The notes: generated from the letters alone by a model not told the origin. A DNA stretch of 34,094 bases from an uncultured Oscillospiraceae bacterium (GCA_904397845.1 CAJFOX010000014.1:1-34094); one strand, 5' to 3'. Numbered from the stretch's first letter, positions 24,179 to 34,094 are shown. Made by a program: numbers and translations.

Positions 24179-26803
24179 TTAGTCTTTCAAAGCCGCCTGA
24201 GCAGCCGCCAGCCTTGCGATCGGCACACGGAAAGGCGAGCAGGAAACATAGGTCAGGCCTACTCTGTGGCAGAACTCAACAGAGGACGGGTCACCACCAT
24301 GCTCACCACAGATGCCAAGCTTGATGTCGGGACGGGTTTGTTTGCCCAGATCCGCAGCCATCTTGACCAGCTTACCTACGCCGACCTGATCCAGTTTTGC
24401 AAAAGGATCGTTCTCGTAGATTTTCTTGTCATAGTACGCACCCAGGAATTTACCGGCATCGTCACGGCTGAAGCCGAAGGTCATCTGAGTCAGGTCATTG
24501 GTGCCAAAGGAGAAGAACTCCGCCTCTTTGGCGATTTCGTCAGCGGTCAGGGCCGCTCTCGGAATCTCGATCATGGTACCGACTTTGTAATGCATGTCAG
24601 AACCGGCTTCCTTGATGATGGCGTCAGCAGTGTTGCAGACAATCTTCTTCACATAAGCCAGCTCTTTGACCTCGCCTACCAGAGGAATCATAATTTCCGG
24701 AACAATGTTCCAGTCAGGATGTTTCTTCTGGACGTTCAAAGCCGCTTTAATGACCGCTTCCGTCTGCATCTCGGCAATTTCCGGATAAGTAACTGCCAGA
24801 CGGCATCCACGATGACCCATCATGGGGTTAAACTCATGCAGGGAAGCGATGATCGCTTTGATCTCTTCCACGGTTTTGCCCTGAGTCTTGGCCAGTGCCT
24901 CGATATCTTTTTCTTCGGTGGGGACAAACTCATGCAGAGGCGGATCCAGGAAACGGATCGTTACGGGGCAGCCTTCCATCGCTTCGTACAGCTCTTCAAA
25001 GTCACCCTGCTGCATCGGCTCGAGTTTGGCCAGCGCGGCTTTTCTCTGCTCAACCGTGTCAGAGCAGATCATCTCGCGGATCGCGGCAATTCTGCCGTCG
25101 TTGAAGAACATGTGCTCAGTACGGCACAGGCCAATGCCTTCCGCGCCCAGGCTCCTTGCCTTTTTCGCATCGACAGGAGTGTCGGCGTTGGTGCGGACCT
25201 GCAGTTTGCGATATTTGTCAGCCCATTCCATTACGCGGCCGAATTCGCCGCCGATAGAAGCGTCCACGGTGGGGATGATGCCGTCGTAGATGTTACCGGT
25301 AGAACCGTCGATGGAGATATAGTCGCCCTCATGGTAGGTTTTGCCGGCCAGAACAAATTTCTTATTCTCCTCATCCATGTTGATCTCAGAGCAGCCGGAT
25401 ACGCAGCAGGTGCCCATGCCGCGGGCAACAACAGCCGCATGAGAGGTCATACCGCCGCGAACAGTCAGGATACCCTGAGAAGCTTTCATGCCCTCGATGT
25501 CCTCGGGAGAAGTCTCCAGGCGGACCAGAACGACCTTTTCGCCTTTGGCAGCCCATTCTTTGGCATCTTCTGCGGTGAATACGATCTTACCGCAGGCAGC
25601 GCCGGGAGAAGCGGCCAGTGCTTTGGCAACGGGAGTTGCTTTTTTCAGCGCGTCGGCGTCAAACTGCGGATGCAGCAGCGCGTCCAGGGTTCTGGGGTCG
25701 ATCATTAAAACGGCCTGTTTGTCGTCGATCATGCCCTCGTCAACCAGATCGCAGGCGATTTTCAAAGCCGCGGTAGCGGTGCGCTTGCCGTTTCTGGTCT
25801 GCAGCATATACAGATGGCGGTCCTCAATGGTGAACTCCATATCCTGCATATCATGATAATGTTTCTCCAGAATATCGCAGATCTCAACAAACTGATTGTA
25901 GCACTCGGGCATTACTTCGGCCAGCTGAGCAATGGGCTGAGGAGTACGAACGCCGGCAACTACATCTTCGCCCTGTGCGTTCATCAAAAACTCGCCAAAC
26001 AGCTTCTTTTCACCGGTGGCAGGGTTGCGGGTGAAGGCTACGCCGGTACCGGAGGTATCGCCCATATTGCCGAACGCCATCATCTGTACGTTGACAGCAG
26101 TACCCCAGGAATACGGGATATCGTTGTCGCGGCGGTATACGTTTGCTCTGGGGTTATCCCAGGAGCGGAATACCGCTTTGATCGCGCCCATCAGCTGCTC
26201 TTTGGGATCGGTGGGGAAATCTTCGCCGATTTTGGCTTTGTATTCTTCTTTAAACTGGCGGGCCAGCTCTTTGAGGTCATCGGCAGTGAGTTCCACATCC
26301 TGGGTCACGCCTTTTTCCTCTTTCATCTTGTCGATGAGCTGCTCAAAATATTTTTTGCCGACTTCCATAACCACGTCGGAGTACATCTGAATGAAGCGGC
26401 GGTAGCAGTCGTAAGCCCATCTGGGATTGCCGGACTTTTTCGCCATGACCTCAACGACTTCTTCGTTCAGGCCCAGGTTCAGGATGGTGTCCATCATGCC
26501 GGGCATGGAAGCACGGGCGCCGGAACGGACCGAAACAAGCAGAGGATTCTCCAGATCGCCGAATTTTTTACCGGTGATCTCTTCCATTTTGCCGACGTAT
26601 TCCATGATCTGTGCTTGGATATCGTCGTTGATCTTACGGCCGTCTTCATAGTACTGAGTACAGGCTTCGGTAGTGATCGTAAAGCCCTGCGGAACCGGAA
26701 GGCCCAGGTTGGTCATTTCGGCCAGGTTCGCACCTTTTCCGCCGAGCAGCTCTCTCATAGAGCCGTTTCCTTCTTTGAACAGGTAAACATACTTTTTGCT
26801 CAA
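24179..26803 (-). CDS. ppdK: Pyruvate, phosphate dikinase
   Basis: Interconverts pyruvate, ATP and phosphate with phosphoenolpyruvate, AMP and diphosphate; in anaerobes it often works in glycolysis with PPi. The 874-residue protein is full length. The N-terminal ATP-grasp domain opens with YLFKEGNGSMRELLGGKGAN. The swivelling phosphohistidine domain has GGMTSHAAVVARGMG with the catalytic His. The C-terminal TIM-barrel PEP domain has RTEHMFF, GTNDLTQMTFG and CGEHGGDP with the catalytic Cys region. The start is TTG at 26803 (protein MSKKYVYLF), because AGGAGG (26813-26818) stands 9 bases upstream and this matches the family N-terminus. A TTG at 26812 directly abuts the ribosome binding site and is too close. 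Confidence 0.97.
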   Translation of the reverse strand: MSKKYVYLFKEGNGSMRELLGGKGANLAEMTNLGLPVPQGFTITTEACTQYYEDGRKINDDIQAQIMEYVGKMEEITGKKFGDLENPLLVSVRSGARASMPGMMDTILNLGLNEEVVEVMAKKSGNPRWAYDCYRRFIQMYSDVVMEVGKKYFEQLIDKMKEEKGVTQDVELTADDLKELARQFKEEYKAKIGEDFPTDPKEQLMGAIKAVFRSWDNPRANVYRRDNDIPYSWGTAVNVQMMAFGNMGDTSGTGVAFTRNPATGEKKLFGEFLMNAQGEDVVAGVRTPQPIAQLAEVMPECYNQFVEICDILEKHYHDMQDMEFTIEDRHLYMLQTRNGKRTATAALKIACDLVDEGMIDDKQAVLMIDPRTLDALLHPQFDADALKKATPVAKALAASPGAACGKIVFTAEDAKEWAAKGEKVVLVRLETSPEDIEGMKASQGILTVRGGMTSHAAVVARGMGTCCVSGCSEINMDEENKKFVLAGKTYHEGDYISIDGSTGNIYDGIIPTVDASIGGEFGRVMEWADKYRKLQVRTNADTPVDAKKARSLGAEGIGLCRTEHMFFNDGRIAAIREMICSDTVEQRKAALAKLEPMQQGDFEELYEAMEGCPVTIRFLDPPLHEFVPTEEKDIEALAKTQGKTVEEIKAIIASLHEFNPMMGHRGCRLAVTYPEIAEMQTEAVIKAALNVQKKHPDWNIVPEIMIPLVGEVKELAYVKKIVCNTADAIIKEAGSDMHYKVGTMIEIPRAALTADEIAKEAEFFSFGTNDLTQMTFGFSRDDAGKFLGAYYDKKIYENDPFAKLDQVGVGKLVKMAADLGKQTRPDIKLGICGEHGGDPSSVEFCHRVGLTYVSCSPFRVPIARLAAAQAALKD

Positions 26804-26818
26804 GGGAATCAACCTCCT

Positions 26819-26940
26819 ATTTTAATTTACGTCTTATTGCGCGGTGGCTGTTCCCATAGATAATCCGCGCAACCCTAAAGCCCATTTCGAATGAGCTTTA
26901 GGCACAGAGTTATTATAGCAAAGAATTCTAGGATTTTCTA
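26819..26940 (-). promoter_or_regulatory. ppdK promoter and structured 5' leader
   Basis: On the minus strand an extended -10, TGCTATAAT (hexamer 26912-26917), with a weak -35 TAGAAA (26935-26940) at 17 bp. The transcript should start near 26905. Its first 35 bases fold into a 12-bp stem (26875-26886 with 26890-26901, one G-U pair, CGA loop), and a second 8-bp stem TTGCGCGG/CCGCGCAA (26865-26872 with 26837-26844) follows. No T-run follows either, so these look like stability or translation-control elements rather than an attenuator. Confidence 0.65.
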
Positions 26941-27009
26941 TACATTTCACATTTTTTTTTACATTTATACGAAATTGATAGCATTCGACGAAAAGTTAGG
27001 CTGTTTTAC

Positions 27010-27043
27010 TTGAAAATACGTAAAAAAATTGCAATAATATAAT
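27010..27043 (+). promoter_or_regulatory. Candidate promoter of the glmU operon
   Basis: TTGAAA at 27010-27015 lies upstream of overlapping -10-like sequences AATAAT (27033-27038, 17-bp spacing) and a perfect TATAAT (27038-27043, 22-bp spacing). Which is used cannot be told by eye. The region is strongly A+T-rich. Confidence 0.45.
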
Positions 27044-27102
27044 AGATGTAGAGTGCGTATTCATGAAATAAGAATCCATATCAAATGAGGCAGGTGGGAA
27101 AT

Positions 27103-28491
27103 ATGGAGAAGGTATGTGCCATTGTTCTGGCAGCAGGCGATGGAAAACGGATGCGCTCGTCCCGCCCGAAAGTATTGTGCGAAGTGCTGTTTCGCCCAAT
27201 GATCTGCTGGATTGCCGGTGTGTTGGAGGAGTGTGGCGTCCGGGACGTCTGCGCCGTGCTGGGTACTGGCGCGGATCAGGTGCATGCAGCGGTTCCACGG
27301 TTTTCCTGGGTGGAACAGAAAGAGCGGCTGGGCACCGGTCATGCGGTCATGCAGGCAAAAGCTTTTTTGCAGGAGCATCGCGGTGGCGACTGTGCAGTGC
27401 TGTACGGGGACACGCCTCTTATGGATGCAGATACCCTCCAAAAAGCTTATCTTTTGCATAAAAAAGAAGGCGCGGCCGTCACGCTGGTCACCGCTTCGCT
27501 TCCTGACCCTGCAGGCTACGGGCGTATTGTCCGGAACGAAAAGGGCGATGTGTCCGGCATTGTCGAACAGGCGGACGCAGATGAAAAAACGCTGCAAATC
27601 CGGGAGATTAACGCCGGGACCTACTGGTTTTCGGTGGATTTTCTGCTGGACGCGCTGGATCGATTGCGTGCGGACAACGCGCAGGGCGAATATTACCTGA
27701 CCGACGTTATTGGGATTGCGGCGGCGCTGGGCAGACGGGTCTGCGGCTATCAGGCGGTAGACAGCCGGGTAGCTATGGGGGCCAATGACCGCAAGGGGCT
27801 TCTGCGGCTGAATGAAATAGCCCGGCAGGCCGAGCTGGAGCGCCATATGGATTCGGGAGTAGAGATTGTCTGTGCCGACGGCGTTGTGATTGCTCCGGGC
27901 GTTGTGATCGGGCAGGATACAACCATTCTGCCTGGCACGATTTTAAAAGGCCGTACTGTTATCGGAAAAAACTGTGTCATCGGCCCGAATACGGCGATTG
28001 AGGACAGCACGGTGGGCGACGGATGCCGCATTAACGCATGCCAGATCGAACAGTCCCGTTTAGAGGAGAATATCAAGATTGGTCCTTTTACCCGTGTAAG
28101 GCCTAACAGCCATTTAAAGGCTGGGGTCAAGATCGGCAATTTTGTCGAAGTCAAAAATTCGGTGATCGACGAAAATACCGCTGTCGCTCATTTGACCTAT
28201 GTGGGGGATAGCGACGTGGGCAAAAATGTCAATTTCGGCTGCGGAACCGTGACTGTGAATTTTGACGGTCACGCAAAATACCGCACCGTAATCGGGGACG
28301 ACTGCTTTATCGGCTGCAACAGCAATCTGATCGCGCCGGTGGAAATCGGCGCCGGCAGTTATATCGCTGCCGGTTCCACCATCACCGACCCGGTGCCGGA
28401 TGACGCGCTGGCTATTGCCCGGGCGCGGCAGGTGGTGAAACCCGGATGGGCCAGGGCCCGCCGTCTGCGGCTGGGCCCGCGGAAAAAATAG
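27103..28491 (+). CDS. glmU: Bifunctional UDP-GlcNAc pyrophosphorylase / glucosamine-1-phosphate acetyltransferase
   Basis: Makes UDP-N-acetylglucosamine for peptidoglycan and other cell-wall polymers in two steps. The 462-residue protein has an N-terminal nucleotidyltransferase domain with VLAAGDGKRMRSSRPKVL (8-25), LGTGHAV and YGDTPL. A left-handed beta-helix acetyltransferase domain follows from about residue 250 (many I/V-G-x-x-x repeats, GPFTRVRP, GNFVEVKNS, then HLTYVGD with the catalytic His, and NFGCGTVTVNFDG). The start ATG 27103 follows AGGTGGGAAAT; the upstream in-frame start at 27085 has no ribosome binding site. It heads the core operon glmU-prs-pth-mfd. Confidence 0.96.
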   Translation: MEKVCAIVLAAGDGKRMRSSRPKVLCEVLFRPMICWIAGVLEECGVRDVCAVLGTGADQVHAAVPRFSWVEQKERLGTGHAVMQAKAFLQEHRGGDCAVLYGDTPLMDADTLQKAYLLHKKEGAAVTLVTASLPDPAGYGRIVRNEKGDVSGIVEQADADEKTLQIREINAGTYWFSVDFLLDALDRLRADNAQGEYYLTDVIGIAAALGRRVCGYQAVDSRVAMGANDRKGLLRLNEIARQAELERHMDSGVEIVCADGVVIAPGVVIGQDTTILPGTILKGRTVIGKNCVIGPNTAIEDSTVGDGCRINACQIEQSRLEENIKIGPFTRVRPNSHLKAGVKIGNFVEVKNSVIDENTAVAHLTYVGDSDVGKNVNFGCGTVTVNFDGHAKYRTVIGDDCFIGCNSNLIAPVEIGAGSYIAAGSTITDPVPDDALAIARARQVVKPGWARARRLRLGPRKK

Positions 28492-28498
28492 TATTTTG

Positions 28499-28512
28499 CC
28501 GTCTGAGGACGG
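28499..28512 (+). other. Small hairpin in the glmU-prs gap
   Basis: CCGTC-TGAG-GACGG, a 5-bp stem with a tetraloop, lies 7 bases after glmU and about 48 before prs, with no T-run. It may be a processing or stability element. Confidence 0.35.
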
Positions 28513-28560
28513 TGGAGTATAGAACGCAAGACAGGACAACATGAAAAGGGAGTAAAAAAA

Positions 28561-29517
28561 ATGAATCTTCACGGCAAGGATATCAAAATTTTCTCCGCCA
28601 ACGCCAATCCTGCGGTGGCTGAGCATATCGCCAAGGTGCTGGGCCTGCCCATGGGCAAGTGCGATGTTTCCCATTTTTCTGACGGTGAGATCTCCGTTTC
28701 CATCCACGAGTCGGTTCGCGGTTCCGACGTATTTGTAGTGCAGTCGATCAGCACGCCGGTCAACGACAGCTTGATGGAGCTGCTGATTATGATTGACGCT
28801 TTTAAGCGTGCCTCCGCCGGCCGGATTACCGCCGTTATCCCGTATCTGGGGTACGCGCGGCAGGATCGCAAGGCAAAAGCCCGCGATCCGATTTCTGCAA
28901 AGCTGGTGGCGGACCTGATTACCACCGCCGGCGCTGATCGCGTATTGACGATGGATCTGCATGCGGCGCAGATTCAGGGCTTTTTTAACATCCCGGTGGA
29001 TCATCTGCTCGGCGTGCCGATTCTGGCTCCTTATTTTGAAGAGCGCTTTAAAGATCAAAGCGACGTTGTTATCGTCTCGCCTGATTTGGGATCCGTTACC
29101 CGTGCGAGAAAATTTGCCGAGCGGATGAACGCGCCTTTGGCCATTATTGACAAACGCCGCCCGAAGGCCAATGTTTCTGAGGTGATGAATATCATCGGCG
29201 ATGTAAAAGGCAAGCGCGCCATCATCGTAGACGATCTGGTGGATACAGCCGGCACCCTGTGCAATGGCGCGAAAGCCATCATAGAGATTGGCGGAGCCAC
29301 AGAAGTCTATGCTTGCGCTACCCACGGCGTGCTATCCGGACCGGCCATCGAACGCATTGAGCAGAGCGTGATCAAAGAGCTGGTGCTTTTGGACACCATT
29401 GCACTGCCGGAAGAGAAAAAGATCCCCAAAATCACGATGGTGCCAGTAGGGCCGGTATTTGCCGAGGCCATTGAGCGCATCTATGCGGATAAACCGGTTT
29501 CCCCGTTATTCGTTTAA
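28561..29517 (+). CDS. prs: Ribose-phosphate pyrophosphokinase (PRPP synthetase)
   Basis: Makes phosphoribosyl pyrophosphate from ribose 5-phosphate and ATP for nucleotide, His and Trp synthesis. The 318-residue protein is standard length. It has SDGEISVSI near the N-terminus, the flexible-loop [29 protein letters not shown] and the PRPP-binding loop [17 protein letters not shown] 28561 follows AAAAGGGAG. The order glmU-prs-pth-mfd is widespread in Firmicutes. Confidence 0.97.
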   Translation: MNLHGKDIKIFSANANPAVAEHIAKVLGLPMGKCDVSHFSDGEISVSIHESVRGSDVFVVQSISTPVNDSLMELLIMIDAFKRASAGRITAVIPYLGYARQDRKAKARDPISAKLVADLITTAGADRVLTMDLHAAQIQGFFNIPVDHLLGVPILAPYFEERFKDQSDVVIVSPDLGSVTRARKFAERMNAPLAIIDKRRPKANVSEVMNIIGDVKGKRAIIVDDLVDTAGTLCNGAKAIIEIGGATEVYACATHGVLSGPAIERIEQSVIKELVLLDTIALPEEKKIPKITMVPVGPVFAEAIERIYADKPVSPLFV

Positions 29518-29576
29518 CCGGATCGGAAATCGTTTTTATTGCAATCAAGCGGCCTGTTTCCGGGCTTTTTCAATCT

Positions 29577-29608
29577 GCAAGGCGGGATAGTGAAATATCC
29601 CGCCTTGC
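29577..29608 (+). terminator. Hairpin between prs and pth, probable terminator
   Basis: A perfect 13-bp stem GCAAGGCGGGATA/TATCCCGCCTTGC with a 6-base loop, followed by TTGTCTGCTTTC. The T-run is weak, so it may only attenuate transcription into pth and mfd. Confidence 0.7.
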
Positions 29609-29673
29609 TTGTCTGCTTTCAAAACCGGGCGGATTTTCCGGTCAGCCTGTCCGGTTTTGACAAAGGAGGAATT

Positions 29674-30288
29674 ATGCGTAATCTGTTTTCCAAAAGGGCG
29701 GCTGTCCCCGCCGGCCCGGTGGAATTTTTGATCGTCGGACTGGGGAATCCTGGTAAGGAATATGAAAATACCCGGCACAATGCGGGCTTCATGGCGGTGG
29801 ATTGTATCGCCGGGGAACTGGGGGTAAAGATCGACCGGCTGAGGTTCAAATCCCTGTGCGGCGATGGCGTTCTGGCCGGGCACCGGGTGCTGTTGATGAA
29901 GCCTTCCACCTTTATGAACCTGTCCGGCCAGGCAGTGCAGGAAGCGGCTGCTTTTTATAAGCTCCCCATGGAGCGGGTGCTGGTCTTTGTAGATGACATA
30001 TCACTGGAGCCGGGGCATGTGCGCATCCGGCGAAAGGGCACTGACGGCGGCCACAATGGATTAAAAAATATTATCTATCTTACCGGTTCTGACCAGTTCC
30101 CGAGGGTCAAGATCGGAGTGGGAGCTAAGCCCTATCCCGATTATGACCTGGCCAAATGGGTGCTCAGCCGCTTTTCTGCCGAGGAGCGAAAGGCTCTGGA
30201 CAGCGTGTTGGAGCAAGCGGCGGATATAGCGAAACTGATCGTGTCCGGCCGCATGGATGAAGCGATGAATGGATATAATGGAAAGTAA
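29674..30288 (+). CDS. pth: Peptidyl-tRNA hydrolase
   Basis: Releases tRNA from stalled peptidyl-tRNA. A 204-residue protein with a short 14-residue N-terminal extension before the family start FLIVGLGNPGKEYENTRHN. His35 in TRHNAGF is the catalytic base. KPSTFMNLSG, FVDDISLEPG, GTDGGHNGLKNI and FPRVKIGVG follow in normal order. ATG 29674 follows AAAGGAGG. Its stop is 28 bases before the mfd start. Confidence 0.96.
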   Translation: MRNLFSKRAAVPAGPVEFLIVGLGNPGKEYENTRHNAGFMAVDCIAGELGVKIDRLRFKSLCGDGVLAGHRVLLMKPSTFMNLSGQAVQEAAAFYKLPMERVLVFVDDISLEPGHVRIRRKGTDGGHNGLKNIIYLTGSDQFPRVKIGVGAKPYPDYDLAKWVLSRFSAEERKALDSVLEQAADIAKLIVSGRMDEAMNGYNGK

Positions 30289-30316
30289 CCATTTGCCAGA
30301 GGGGAGGAGGGGTAAT

Positions 30317-33300
30317 ATGCTGCTGGATGTGATTTCATCTGCGCCTCAGTACCGAACGCTGCTGGCTGCTATGGCAAAAAGGGGATGGCCTGCCCAAATG
30401 ACGGGGCTGGGCCATATCCATAAGGCAGCGGTGGCAGCGGCTCTGTCCGAAACGGGGCCGTTTTTGGTGATCACGCCGGATGAAGCGATGGCCATTCGGC
30501 TGTGCGAGGATGTCAACGCCTTTACGGGGGAGGAGCGGGCCTTTGTCTATCCTGCCCGGGAATTTACCTTTCGGGAAGTGGAAGGAGTCAGCCGGGAATA
30601 CGAGTTTGCCCGCCTGAAGGTGTTAAGCGGCCTTGCCCAAAGGAAAATCCAGATGGTCATTTGCAGCATAGAGGCGCTTTTGCAGTATACCCTGCCGCCA
30701 AAAACCCTTCGTGAAAACACGGTAGCCATCTGCCCCGGCGAAGAGTATTCACCAAAGGATCTGACCGCCCGCCTGCTGCACGCGGGCTATGAGCGGAGGG
30801 ATCAGGTGGATGGCGTCTGCCAGTTTTCGCTGCGGGGCGGTATCCTGGACTTTTATCCGCCTCATGCGCCGGCTCCTTATCGGATGGAATTCTGGGGCGA
30901 TGAGATTGATACCATCAGCACCTTTGATCTGGATTCTCAGCGGCGTATCGACACGGTCAAAGAGGCGCTGATTACCCCTGCCCGGGAGGTGCTGTATCCG
31001 GACAATGCCTGGCTGGTCAAACGGCTGGGTAAAGCATACGATTCTTTGCGGGGAAAGCAGGGAGTCAAGGCCAAGGAGATCCTGCTGACCGACATGGAAA
31101 AGCTGGAGGCGGGGCTTTCCCTAAACAGCATTGATAAATTCCTTCCGCTGATTTACCCGCAGCCTGCTACCTTATTGGACTACCTACCGGAGGCAGGACT
31201 TATTTTCTGCGAAATGGTTTCCGTGAAAGAGGCGTCCAAAACTTCCATGTGGCAGCATTATGAGGACGTATCGCAGCTTTTGCAGGAAGGCGTTTTGTTT
31301 AAAGGATGCGATACTTTTGCCATGGAATTCCCCCAGGTACTGGCAGCGATGGAGGGGCGCCCCTGCGCAATTTTAGAAAATTTTGCCCGCTCTTTACCGG
31401 AGGTCCGGCTGAGCGAGCTTGTGAGTTTGAACGCGGTCGCCCTGTCGCCCTGGAGCGGGGATTTAAAGCTTTTGGAGGAGGATTTGGACAGCTTTTTGCG
31501 CCGGGAATACCGGGTGGCGGTGCTGGCCGGTACCGATAAGGCCGCAGCGGCGTTGCGAGACGACCTGATTGCGCGGCACATTCCGGTATCGGCCGGCGGC
31601 CGGGAGCTGGATCCGGGCAAGGTCTGTGTATTGACGGGGTCCCTGTCCGGCGGCATGGAGCTGCCAGAACTGAAATTTGCCCTGATCACCCATGGTAAGG
31701 CCGCTGCGAAGACGGTCAGGCGGAAAAAATCCAAAAAGCCGGGTGAGCAGATCCGCTCTTTGTCCGATTTGGCCTTCGGAGACTATGTGGTTCACGCGGC
31801 TCACGGGATCGGCGTGTTCGAAGGGGTAGTCAAACGGGAAATCCACGGGGTGACCAAGGATTACATCAAAATCCGTTATGCGGGAACCGACACGTTGTTT
31901 GTCCCTGTGACCCAACTGGATCTGGTAAGCAAATACATCGGCCCCAAAGAGGATAAAACGGTCAAACTGAATAAGCTCAACTCGGTAGAGTGGCAGAAAA
32001 CCCGGCAGCGGGTAAAAAAAGCGGTCGCCGAAATGGCCGAAGAACTGATCAAACTTTACGCTGCCCGCATGCAGGCCAAAGGCTTTGCCTTTTCGGAGGA
32101 TACCGAGTGGCAGAAGGAGTTTGAGGAACGCTTCCCTTACGAAGAGACCGACGACCAGCTCCGCTGTATCGCCGAAATCAAGGAGGATATGGAATCTCCC
32201 CGGCCCATGGACCGGCTTTTGTGCGGTGATGTAGGATTTGGCAAAACGGAAGTGGCCATCCGTGCGGCGTTCAAATGCGTGATGGACTCGAAACAGTGTG
32301 CGGTTTTGGTCCCTACCACCATTCTGGCCTGGCAGCATTACCAGACCTTTCTGGAGCGGATGCAGGGCTTTCCGGTAACGGTGGAGCTGTTGTCCCGCTT
32401 CCGCAGCCCCAAACAGCAGGAGCAGATTCTGCGCAAGCTGCGGCGGGGCGAGGTAGATATCATCATCGGCACCCACCGGTTACTGCAAAAAGATGTACAG
32501 TTTAAAGATCTGGGGCTGTGCATCATTGACGAGGAGCAGCGCTTTGGTGTGGCTCACAAGGAAAAATTTAAGGAAATGCGGGAATCGGTGGACGTGCTGA
32601 CGCTTTCGGCAACGCCGATTCCCCGGACGCTGAATATGGCGATGTCCGGCATCCGGGATATGTCCACCATTGAAGAAGCGCCCATGGATCGTTATCCAGT
32701 GCAGACCTATGTAGTGGAACACGACTGGGGGATCCTCACGGAGGCCATTCGTCGAGAACTGCGCCGCGGCGGGCAGGTATTCTACCTGCACAACCGGGTA
32801 GAGTCCATCGATTCCTGTGCCCACCGGCTAAGCCAGCTGATACCGGACGCCAGAATTACCACCGCCCATGGCAAGATGAAGGAAGAGCAGCTTTCGGAGG
32901 TCTGGCGGCAGCTTTTGGATCACGAAATTGATATTTTAGTCTGTACCACCATTATCGAAACGGGCGTGGATGTGCCCAACTGCAACACGCTGATCATCGA
33001 GTCGGCGGATAAAATGGGTCTTTCCCAGCTCTATCAGATCCGTGGGCGGGTAGGACGTTCCAGCCGACGGGCCTATGCCTATTTTACTTTTTTCCCTGGG
33101 CGGGAGCTGACCGATATAGCGGCTAAGCGGCTTTCGGCCATCCGGGAATTTACTTCGTTCGGTTCGGGCTTTCGGATTGCCATGCGGGATCTGGAGATCC
33201 GCGGCGCGGGCAATGTGCTGGGAACCAGCCAGCATGGACATATGGAGGCGGTAGGATATGAGATGTACTTAAAGCTTTTGTCCGAGGCGGTGAGCGAACA

Positions 33301-33778
33301 GAGGGGAGAAAGTACCGTTCCCCAGCGGGAGTGCCTGGTGGATATCCGCATCGGTGCCCATATCCCGGAAGGATATATCGACAACCTGTCCCAGCGGATT
33401 GATATTTACAAGAAAATCGCCTCGATCCAGAACGAGGCGGACGCTATGGATGTGACCGACGAACTGATCGACCGGTTTGGCGACCCGCCGCAGGCAGTGC
33501 AGGGGCTGATTGAAGTGGCGCTTTTGCGCAATATCGCGGCGTCGTTGGGCATTTACGAGATTTCTCAGAAAAACGATATGATCGTTTTTTACCCGTCAGT
33601 ATTTGACCTCGAGCGGGCCGGCCGGGTGTCGGCAGCGCTGCGCAGCCGGGTGTCTATTGGCGCCGGGGCCAAGCCCTATATCGCGGTGCGGGTGGCGGAG
33701 AAGGAAGAACCGATTCATACCATGCGGACAGCGCTGTATTTGATGAGCGGCCCCCAAAAAGAGGAAAAGGCAAAATAG
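30317..33778 (+). CDS. mfd: Transcription-repair coupling factor
   Basis: Removes RNA polymerase stalled at DNA damage and recruits the UvrABC excision system. The 1153-residue protein has all parts. A UvrB-like N-terminal region includes [19 protein letters not shown] near 78-96. The RNA-polymerase-interaction domain follows ([17 protein letters not shown], about 487-545). The SF2 translocase has GDVGFGKT (637-644), IIDEEQRFG (near 736-744), LSATPIPRT and [12 protein letters not shown] with [11 protein letters not shown]-terminal TRCF domain ends the protein. ATG 30317 is chosen for GAGGAGGGG just upstream; an in-frame ATG at 30269 would overlap pth. Confidence 0.97.
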   Translation: MLLDVISSAPQYRTLLAAMAKRGWPAQMTGLGHIHKAAVAAALSETGPFLVITPDEAMAIRLCEDVNAFTGEERAFVYPAREFTFREVEGVSREYEFARLKVLSGLAQRKIQMVICSIEALLQYTLPPKTLRENTVAICPGEEYSPKDLTARLLHAGYERRDQVDGVCQFSLRGGILDFYPPHAPAPYRMEFWGDEIDTISTFDLDSQRRIDTVKEALITPAREVLYPDNAWLVKRLGKAYDSLRGKQGVKAKEILLTDMEKLEAGLSLNSIDKFLPLIYPQPATLLDYLPEAGLIFCEMVSVKEASKTSMWQHYEDVSQLLQEGVLFKGCDTFAMEFPQVLAAMEGRPCAILENFARSLPEVRLSELVSLNAVALSPWSGDLKLLEEDLDSFLRREYRVAVLAGTDKAAAALRDDLIARHIPVSAGGRELDPGKVCVLTGSLSGGMELPELKFALITHGKAAAKTVRRKKSKKPGEQIRSLSDLAFGDYVVHAAHGIGVFEGVVKREIHGVTKDYIKIRYAGTDTLFVPVTQLDLVSKYIGPKEDKTVKLNKLNSVEWQKTRQRVKKAVAEMAEELIKLYAARMQAKGFAFSEDTEWQKEFEERFPYEETDDQLRCIAEIKEDMESPRPMDRLLCGDVGFGKTEVAIRAAFKCVMDSKQCAVLVPTTILAWQHYQTFLERMQGFPVTVELLSRFRSPKQQEQILRKLRRGEVDIIIGTHRLLQKDVQFKDLGLCIIDEEQRFGVAHKEKFKEMRESVDVLTLSATPIPRTLNMAMSGIRDMSTIEEAPMDRYPVQTYVVEHDWGILTEAIRRELRRGGQVFYLHNRVESIDSCAHRLSQLIPDARITTAHGKMKEEQLSEVWRQLLDHEIDILVCTTIIETGVDVPNCNTLIIESADKMGLSQLYQIRGRVGRSSRRAYAYFTFFPGRELTDIAAKRLSAIREFTSFGSGFRIAMRDLEIRGAGNVLGTSQHGHMEAVGYEMYLKLLSEAVSEQRGESTVPQRECLVDIRIGAHIPEGYIDNLSQRIDIYKKIASIQNEADAMDVTDELIDRFGDPPQAVQGLIEVALLRNIAASLGIYEISQKNDMIVFYPSVFDLERAGRVSAALRSRVSIGAGAKPYIAVRVAEKEEPIHTMRTALYLMSGPQKEEKAK

Positions 33779-33807
33779 CCTTTCCCCACGAAATCGAAGG
33801 CTTCTTT
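33777..33807 (+). terminator. Terminator of mfd
   Basis: AGCCTT (33777-33782) pairs with AAGGCT (33797-33802), followed by TCTTTT. It begins in the mfd stop codon and has a short stem. Confidence 0.6.
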
Positions 33808-33848
33808 TAGGCCGCCAGCGAATGGGCCGACGCTGCAAATCCAATCAA

Positions 33849-33880
33849 AATCCCCCGGAGCAGGTTCTGCCCCGGGGGGA
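33849..33880. terminator. Strong GC hairpin downstream of mfd
   Basis: CCCCCGG (33852-33858) pairs with CCGGGGG (33872-33878), embedded in a longer CCAATC/GATTGG dyad. The T-run (TTTTGATT) follows only when read leftward, so it would terminate minus-strand or converging transcription; rightward it could be an mRNA hairpin. Bases 33881-34050 hold no gene that I recognise. Confidence 0.55.
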
Positions 33881-34050
33881 TTGGATAAAACTTACAAGTA
33901 TGGAGATGGATGATAGGGAAAGATGCCGAAAAAGGAAAAAAACGGGGAATATTCTGTAAGGGTTTCTTTTTTTAACAGTATGTTTCATAGAATGACAAAA
34001 CAGAGCGCGCATGTTAAGGTTATTCAATTTTCTAATAAGAAGGGATTCTT

Positions 34051-34094
34051 TTGAAAAAGAAACGGCTTAAGGTTATCGCATCGTTCTTAGTTGC
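34051..34094 (+). CDS. Start of an exported protein, cut by the window edge
   Basis: TTG 34051 follows AAGAAGGGATTC, and the 14 visible residues MKKKRLKVIASFLV look like the beginning of a signal peptide: a Lys/Arg-rich start, then a hydrophobic stretch. A PrsA-type foldase or other lipoprotein often follows mfd in Firmicutes, but too little is visible to say which. Confidence 0.5.
   Translation, partial: MKKKRLKVIASFLV

Noticed and set aside
24026-25708. A 560-codon open frame antisense to ppdK
   Set aside because: It is a shadow of the high-G+C ppdK coding frame, with no ribosome binding site and no recognisable family sequence.
28114-29325. A 403-codon frame antisense to glmU/prs
   Set aside because: Shadow frame over two well-identified housekeeping genes.

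Overview
The window looks like chromosomal DNA of an anaerobic, endospore-forming member of the Clostridia. Oscillospirales is my best guess, from general character only. The reasons are a clear Spo0A, a glmU-prs-pth-mfd housekeeping block, a pyruvate-phosphate dikinase, strong AGGAGG-type ribosome binding sites with frequent GTG/TTG starts, and dense two-component/ABC-transporter content. UGA ends many intact genes, so the standard bacterial code applies. I saw no rRNA, tRNA, CRISPR array, insertion sequence or phage gene.

Layout, left to right. 0.2-1.0 kb (+): a small unknown gene coupled to an Sfp-type phosphopantetheinyl transferase. 1.07-6.27 kb (-): a LytTR response regulator, a membrane-less GHKL histidine kinase, then two tandem ABC exporter half-genes. 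The first half-gene carries a single in-frame UGA. 6.55-11.06 kb (+): a complete Bce-type module (OmpR-type regulator, small intramembrane-sensing kinase, ABC ATPase, ten-helix permease) with a TTACA-N4-TGTAA operator before the ATPase gene. 11.2-11.8 kb (-): an XRE regulator overlapping a small unknown gene. 12.4-14.1 kb: a MerR regulator with a GyrI-like effector domain, divergent from a YitT-family membrane protein. They share an intergenic promoter with a 19-bp spacer and an internal dyad. 14.25-15.06 kb (-): a frameshifted phzF-like gene. 15.67-16.45 kb (+): spo0A with two inverted 0A boxes upstream. 16.8-21.1 kb (-): a MarR regulator and a TM287/288-like heterodimeric ABC exporter, of which the first half has two apparent 1-nt deletions. 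21.5-23.9 kb (-): a PfkB sugar kinase (FrlD-like), a TIGR00300/archaeal-type ornithine cyclodeaminase-like protein, and a cysteine-rich DUF3795 protein. 24.2-26.8 kb (-): ppdK with a structured 5' leader and a TTG start. 27.1-33.8 kb (+): glmU, prs, pth and mfd. At the right edge begins an exported protein.

The left two thirds is an accessory region of regulator-plus-transporter modules, probably for antimicrobial-peptide or drug sensing and export. The right third is conserved core. The most informative observations are regulatory: the MerR-type promoter, the Bce operator, a palindrome placed near -43 of the LytTR-linked exporter promoter, the 0A boxes and the ppdK leader. There are also four single-nucleotide lesions in three genes, which may be real decay or consensus errors. 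I could run no similarity searches, so family names come from motif recognition.
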